From Avoscillospira sp045579045 (lineage in GTDB: Bacteria > Bacillota > Clostridia > Oscillospirales > Oscillospiraceae), in assembly GCA_045579045.1 (NCBI GenBank), contig JAZNLL010000043.1, positions 1-32,636 of the forward strand: 32,636 nt of DNA. The letters run 5' to 3'. A program made the translations under genes and the position numbers. The notes under the pieces were generated by a model that worked only from the letters and a program-made list of their open reading frames with translations, was not told where the DNA came from and made no database searches. Below, piece after piece: positions 29,701 to 32,636 of this stretch (position 1 is its first letter; each line of letters begins with the position of its first letter).

Positions 29701-32339
29701 ATGCCGGAGCGGCTGGCGTTGGAAGCGCAGGTTGCAGGAGTTTCGATGGTATACTCGATATCGCACTCCTCGCAGGGCAGGACGATGATGAAACGGTCAA
29801 TATACCATGCACCAAGGTTCCGCTTATCCGTGAAGGAAGGGTCGCCTTCGATCTTCATAGAAACATAAACATCCACGACCTTATCCTTCAGATGCTGCAT
29901 GTTGGAGCCCAGAGACAGGAGCATGGAGTCTGCAAAGAGGCTCAGTTCCGTCTTGGCATTAGTATAGACCACCATATCCTTCATGCGGTAGAGGTGATAT
30001 TCGCCGTCTGCCACCAGAGGGGCACCAAGATACAGTTTTCGGGTAGTGTTGCTGAAGATGGGCTTGGTTTCGCTGAAGGAGTAGTAGCTTTCAATGCTGC
30101 TTTCGGCAACATTACACTCCAGCATCTTCTCCTGATCGTACTTGATGGCCATACCGCCTTCATAGGAAGCAGCATTGGGCACCTGCTCGATCCATTCCCA
30201 GCCTGCGCCGTAAATAGATGCGCTCCAGATCAGGTGGGAGGGGAAATCGATGATGTGCTTTTCATCGATGCCGGGGTGATCTTCAAAGATCTGCTCCGGC
30301 AGCGGAGGATTGGGAATTTCGGGATAGGGATAATAGTCAGACTCCTGATTCATCAGGTTGGCATAGGAATTGATGGTGCTTTCCACATCGTTGTAAGAGC
30401 CGCGTCTGTTGACAGTCTGGGTGCCGGTGTGGTCATCGGTCAGTTCCATATCAGCCAGCCAGCGGAGAGCTTCCTTATGATGGGTTGCCACTTCGCTTCT
30501 GTCAATGTTGAACAGATGATCGGGATCACCATTCTTGGCGACTTCCGTGGAGAAGCGGTAATGGTTCTTGATGATCACGCGGTCCAGAGCGGTTCTGGCA
30601 GCGCCGATGCGGTTCAGGAACAGTTCCTTCTCCCCTGCGGTCAGAGAATTGTCATTCTCGGTCTGTTCCACAGCATCCACAAAGAACTGCCATGCAACCA
30701 AAGCCTCGTTGCCGTCCATCCACTCTGCCTCAGAGGTGAAAGAGGCTCTGTTGAAGGTAATGACCTTCTCCCAATCCTTGGCAGCTTCGGTGACATAGAC
30801 CAGATAATCATAGAGGTCATCTGCGGCAGCTTCGCCGTAGTAGCCCTTCAGGAAGGTCTTGACCAGTTCATGGACATCCTGATAAGGATCTTCCATGAGC
30901 TTGGTCTGGACCCAATGCTTCAAATCCCAGAAGTCGGAAGTATTGAACTTCTGCTGCTCGATGAACATGCCGAAGCCACCCACCTCATGGAACTTCTGCC
31001 AGTCGGGCTGATACTTGAAGTAGTTGGTCACAATGCCGCCTGTACTGGTGGTAATGCCATAGTCCCAGTACCACAGCTGACCGGGCTTCAGCAGTTCTGC
31101 CCACTTATACAGGCGGGCTTTTGCCTTTGCGTTGTTGGGATGATCCAGATCGTGCATCAGGTCAATGTCGGAGCTGGCCAGACGGATGACCACATTGTCA
31201 GCGGGGACAGTAGCATCCAGAGGCACTTCGAAGTACTGCCAATAAGCCAGAGTCTCCACCTTGATTTCGGGATAGTGCTCTGCCACCACAGCAGCGATCT
31301 TGTTGACGAACTTCAGCAGATGACCGGAGGGACCGCAGGTTGCAACGGCTTCACGGCAGTCGGCACATTCGCAGAAGTTGCCGGTATCGTTGGGGGAGAT
31401 ATCGATGTACTTGGGACGGGCCTTGCCTGCCTTATCGGCATCTTCATAGGACATTTCAATAGCGATCAGAACACGCTCGGTCAGAGCTTCCAGCAGACCT
31501 TCGCTGGACATACAGAACTGACCGAAGCTGATACGCTCCTGTCTGGATTCCATCCATGCATACCATTCGGGATGGACCTCAAACCAGTCCTCACGGTCAG
31601 GATTCATGGCATCCGTCCATTTTGCGGAAGACTCACTGGTGGGTGCAGAGTATTCTGCAGGCAGGTAGCGGTTGAAGGTATGGACATGGTAGGGTCTGCC
31701 AAAGTTCTCCTCATCGCCGTAGGCAGGAGAACCGTTGGAAGTCCAACCATTGAGGCGGTTGCGGACATAGTACAAGGTGCCCATGCCCTCGCTGGAATAA
31801 ATACCACGGTCAGCAAACACAGGCTCGCCGCTGATCTCAAAATCATAGGGCAGCACAGCACTGTCCAGATTCGGGACATATTCTTCCCACATATTCCACC
31901 AGTGGATACCGAAAGTATCCTCCAGCAGATGGTAAACAGCATAGAGGACGCCTCTGGTATCGCCGCCGTCGATAATCACATCGTCATCGATGACCTTGAC
32001 AGCCCAGCCTTCGCCCATGCCGTTGTTGTCGGTGTAAGTGACATTCTTGTCAGCAGAAAACGCTGTTTTGCCGATATAGATGGCAGATTCCAGACTGACA
32101 CCTTCTGTGACAATGGCAGATGCACTGCCGGTCAGCTTTTTCAGATAAGCCTGCAATTCTTTTGCAGCCGTTTTTTCCACTTCTGTAGCATTGGCAGACA
32201 CCACGATAGGCATGTCCTCCAATGCAAGACCTGCAGCCTTGGGTGCGGTTTCTTTTGCGCTGACAACGGTAATACCAATGACCGCAACAGCAATCAGTAA
32301 CAGGCTCAGCCAGTGCATGAGGGGTTTTCTATTTCTCAT
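26079..32339 (-). CDS. Giant secreted SLH protein 2 with DUF4838 and five repeated modules
   Basis: 2086 residues. Paralogue of the protein at 18513-24971 with the same order of parts: signal peptide (cleavage near VSA-KE, about residue 28); N-terminal glycosidase-associated domain; DUF4838 region with S-P-N-D318 and a following CECADC; five modules starting near residues 682, 932, 1125, 1343 and 1587; three SLH domains (about 1897-2086). I chose the ATG at 32339 because AAGGAGG lies 9 nt upstream; the ATG two codons earlier is too close to that site. Outside the SLH tract the two proteins are clearly homologous but well diverged, so they probably bind different ligands (inference). Both may coat the wall. 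Confidence 0.9.
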   Translation of the reverse strand: MRNRKPLMHWLSLLLIAVAVIGITVVSAKETAPKAAGLALEDMPIVVSANATEVEKTAAKELQAYLKKLTGSASAIVTEGVSLESAIYIGKTAFSADKNVTYTDNNGMGEGWAVKVIDDDVIIDGGDTRGVLYAVYHLLEDTFGIHWWNMWEEYVPNLDSAVLPYDFEISGEPVFADRGIYSSEGMGTLYYVRNRLNGWTSNGSPAYGDEENFGRPYHVHTFNRYLPAEYSAPTSESSAKWTDAMNPDREDWFEVHPEWYAWMESRQERISFGQFCMSSEGLLEALTERVLIAIEMSYEDADKAGKARPKYIDISPNDTGNFCECADCREAVATCGPSGHLLKFVNKIAAVVAEHYPEIKVETLAYWQYFEVPLDATVPADNVVIRLASSDIDLMHDLDHPNNAKAKARLYKWAELLKPGQLWYWDYGITTSTGGIVTNYFKYQPDWQKFHEVGGFGMFIEQQKFNTSDFWDLKHWVQTKLMEDPYQDVHELVKTFLKGYYGEAAADDLYDYLVYVTEAAKDWEKVITFNRASFTSEAEWMDGNEALVAWQFFVDAVEQTENDNSLTAGEKELFLNRIGAARTALDRVIIKNHYRFSTEVAKNGDPDHLFNIDRSEVATHHKEALRWLADMELTDDHTGTQTVNRRGSYNDVESTINSYANLMNQESDYYPYPEIPNPPLPEQIFEDHPGIDEKHIIDFPSHLIWSASIYGAGWEWIEQVPNAASYEGGMAIKYDQEKMLECNVAESSIESYYSFSETKPIFSNTTRKLYLGAPLVADGEYHLYRMKDMVVYTNAKTELSLFADSMLLSLGSNMQHLKDKVVDVYVSMKIEGDPSFTDKRNLGAWYIDRFIIVLPCEECDIEYTIETPATCASNASRSGMCPICGKMVTEEYEYTRLDHKLTGDFYYDEATGLYKAPCAVCGIAEFDFCGKLPENLEKSLKETGTSLDYLYMYDIDDFREVKYTSFIEVEDADSAMGRAAMYDLAMENVQYFEITDERPFRDLEGRLPGVPAKDIVTDGQYHLYPFEDVVLSTGSEFHFFDWSLSVDFTKLPIQGQKTDLYISMKVEGELKYDDLNNLPKYYIDRMFVVGNCQAHVADSYTFDADKNAYTGTCVNCGGLVKHQFAYDLPAEVYADINANDVDYAHIHAYTADDVQLYGGMTKVEDAASAVGFAALSKNYAGAASNFIIKQYAPEKTVATIPYGTLKANAGNGYKVYKFEDLTLPKNPASGEYYLLFFGWNMQTRKMVAELGGKTVDLYVSMKVEGDPATGADFYIDQIIAIDGCAPDMEALVIKTPAACGTNAVGNTVCLTCKKGIQNVEVPNTMLEHDFTEDPNTCSICGESKLPKEVSDGLAAKGMSVEHAHIYGADDFSLSGMTRVTDPDSVVGYAAKKTGYTGAAGGLKFGSYSPDKTIGTISLADLKANGGEYKIYKFANVKLPKNPVPVTNEWYVWTLGWQLQNKQLIREIGGKTVDLYISMKVVGDPSAAKGADFYVDQMFAVDTCADYSESEYVFGAGTGTCQDAAGSVGKCPVCGKENPAYTRPGVAGKHSFTKYIQDKYDVVRYVAECDYGCGATDVKERKALTLEEKLPEGFPEQAAGHVIATYMVGEFGLHADEDYYMWDPELDYPVGVRPCLKPDHKYLNMQASNGIELSMYVGSGTTKTPARIYASELAANSGKGYQLYSFENVIMMVERENHYFYMFKDWCLQIRMLHEDLEDYYQKPVDIHVYMKVEGDVNCSSGYDNLPTYTIASVIVTEKCTPDDSWTVLEPATCDKLGRAVGNCAVCGCQNVETSIPKLKHEIINPVVRIQPTCEFDAEYKGVCAICGLSVNQEAEGTKLTHSFTTYIKQDDGTEYAFCDHGCGERHFRNSVSYGENLQLPENIQQILPVLGKPASHGVSFSDIKSSDWYFSAVKEAVDNKLINGVTATEFRPNETLTVAQAVKLASAYHEMNYTGDVTLENGAGNWYSSYVDYAVENGIIDSKYASYTPAKMNKAIDRSEFVSIFVKAMDEGSLVGYNDVADNAIPDVKTDDANAEAIYKFYRAGILTGSDAKGTFNPNSSIKRCEVATILSRMYNENVRRSITLN

Positions 32340-32391
32340 AGACATCTACCTCCTTGGTAGAAAAGGAATAATATCTGCTTCTCTTGAAGAA

Positions 32392-32418
32392 CCCCGGCGG
32401 GTGTTCGGGCCGCCGGGG
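32392..32418 (-). terminator. GC-rich hairpin in the leader of giant gene 2
   Basis: CCCCGGCGG (32392-32400) pairs with CCGCCGGGG (32410-32418) around a 9-nt loop. On the minus strand it is followed by TTCTTC rather than a T run. It may terminate the upstream gene or be a 5' leader structure of giant gene 2. Confidence 0.6.
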
Positions 32419-32443
32419 CGAAAGGAAGGGGAAATGAAGATCA

Positions 32444-32477
32444 TCTATTACAGAAGATCATATTCAGCTGTAATAGA
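32444..32477. promoter_or_regulatory. Inverted repeat upstream of giant gene 2
   Basis: TCTATTACAG (32444-32453) and CTGTAATAGA (32468-32477) are perfect 10-bp arms separated by 14 bp. It lies 22 bp beyond the stop codon of the upstream gene and before the GC-rich hairpin. It could be an operator or a hairpin in the read-through transcript. No convincing promoter for giant gene 2 is seen in this gap. Confidence 0.55.
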
Positions 32478-32498
32478 AATCTCGTTTGTTGTTTACAA

Positions 32499-32636
32499 TT
32501 ACAGACCAAAGAAGCTGTTAGCAACCTGGTTGTAGTAGCACATGGATCTGAACACATTGAGCTGCTTGACATTGGTAGAACCTGCAAGACCTCTCTTCAG
32601 ATAGCAGACAACGCTGGCCTGGATGTTCTGCACATT
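32499..32636 (-). CDS. C-terminal fragment of an unidentified protein
   Basis: The last 45 residues of a minus-strand gene that enters from the right edge, ending in a TAA at 32501-32499. The fragment includes NIQASVVCYLKRGLAGST and a final ANSFFGL. It has coding-like codon use in the same style as its neighbours. The family is not recognised and too little is present for a function. Its position suggests it may be upstream of, or co-transcribed with, giant gene 2. Confidence 0.6.
   Translation of the reverse strand, partial: NVQNIQASVVCYLKRGLAGSTNVKQLNVFRSMCYYNQVANSFFGL

Noticed and set aside
26493..32300. 1935-codon open frame on the plus strand
   Set aside because: It lies exactly antisense and in register with giant gene 2, has no ribosome binding site, and is explained by the absence of TTA, CTA and TCA codons in the real gene.

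Overview
The window looks like chromosomal DNA from an anaerobic, spore-forming-lineage Clostridia bacterium, probably Oscillospiraceae/Ruminococcaceae-like. This is inferred from a clear Spo0A at the left edge, a four-cluster polyferredoxin, a desulfoferrodoxin-type domain, S-layer-homology (SLH) surface proteins, and fairly GC-rich coding sequence with AT-rich sigma-A promoters and strong GGAGG ribosome binding sites. No phage, insertion sequence or CRISPR array is visible.

Left part (1-11.8 kb): housekeeping genes. On the minus strand lie spo0A (cut by the window edge), sbcC and sbcD (a translationally coupled DNA-end-processing nuclease) and a polyferredoxin. Between sbcC and spo0A sits an array of five Spo0A-box-like heptamers spaced exactly 10 bp apart, followed by a sigma-A promoter and a 17-bp palindrome near its start site. 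Next come a Gly/Met-rich lipoprotein, a histidine-phosphatase fusion, a 55-residue small protein, nicotinate phosphoribosyltransferase, a homocysteine methyltransferase-type protein, and a glucokinase-phosphoglucose isomerase operon for entry into glycolysis.

Middle part (11.8-18.5 kb): an SLH surface protein with a Tyr/Asn/Cys-rich region; a PAP2-type membrane phosphatase whose ribosome binding site lies in a hairpin; an XRE-type regulator with membrane helices; two serine tRNAs (TGA and GCT) followed by a duplicated tRNA tail; a regulator made of an XRE HTH fused to a complete desulfoferrodoxin-like two-iron-site domain; and two divergent AraC-type regulators.

Right part (18.5-32.3 kb): two giant paralogous secreted proteins (about 2150 and 2090 residues). 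Each has a signal peptide, a glycosidase-like N-terminal region with DUF4838, five copies of a module that I cannot name joined by CxxC-containing linkers, and three SLH domains. They flank a divergent RpiR/SIS regulator with a perfect 21-bp operator-like palindrome at its promoter. The SLH-coding ends of the two genes are nearly identical in DNA while the rest has diverged widely, which suggests gene conversion or recent exchange of the anchor. This pair with its regulator is the best candidate for an undescribed system: a cell-surface glycan-binding or glycan-processing apparatus under phosphosugar-type control. The window ends in the C-terminus of another unidentified gene.
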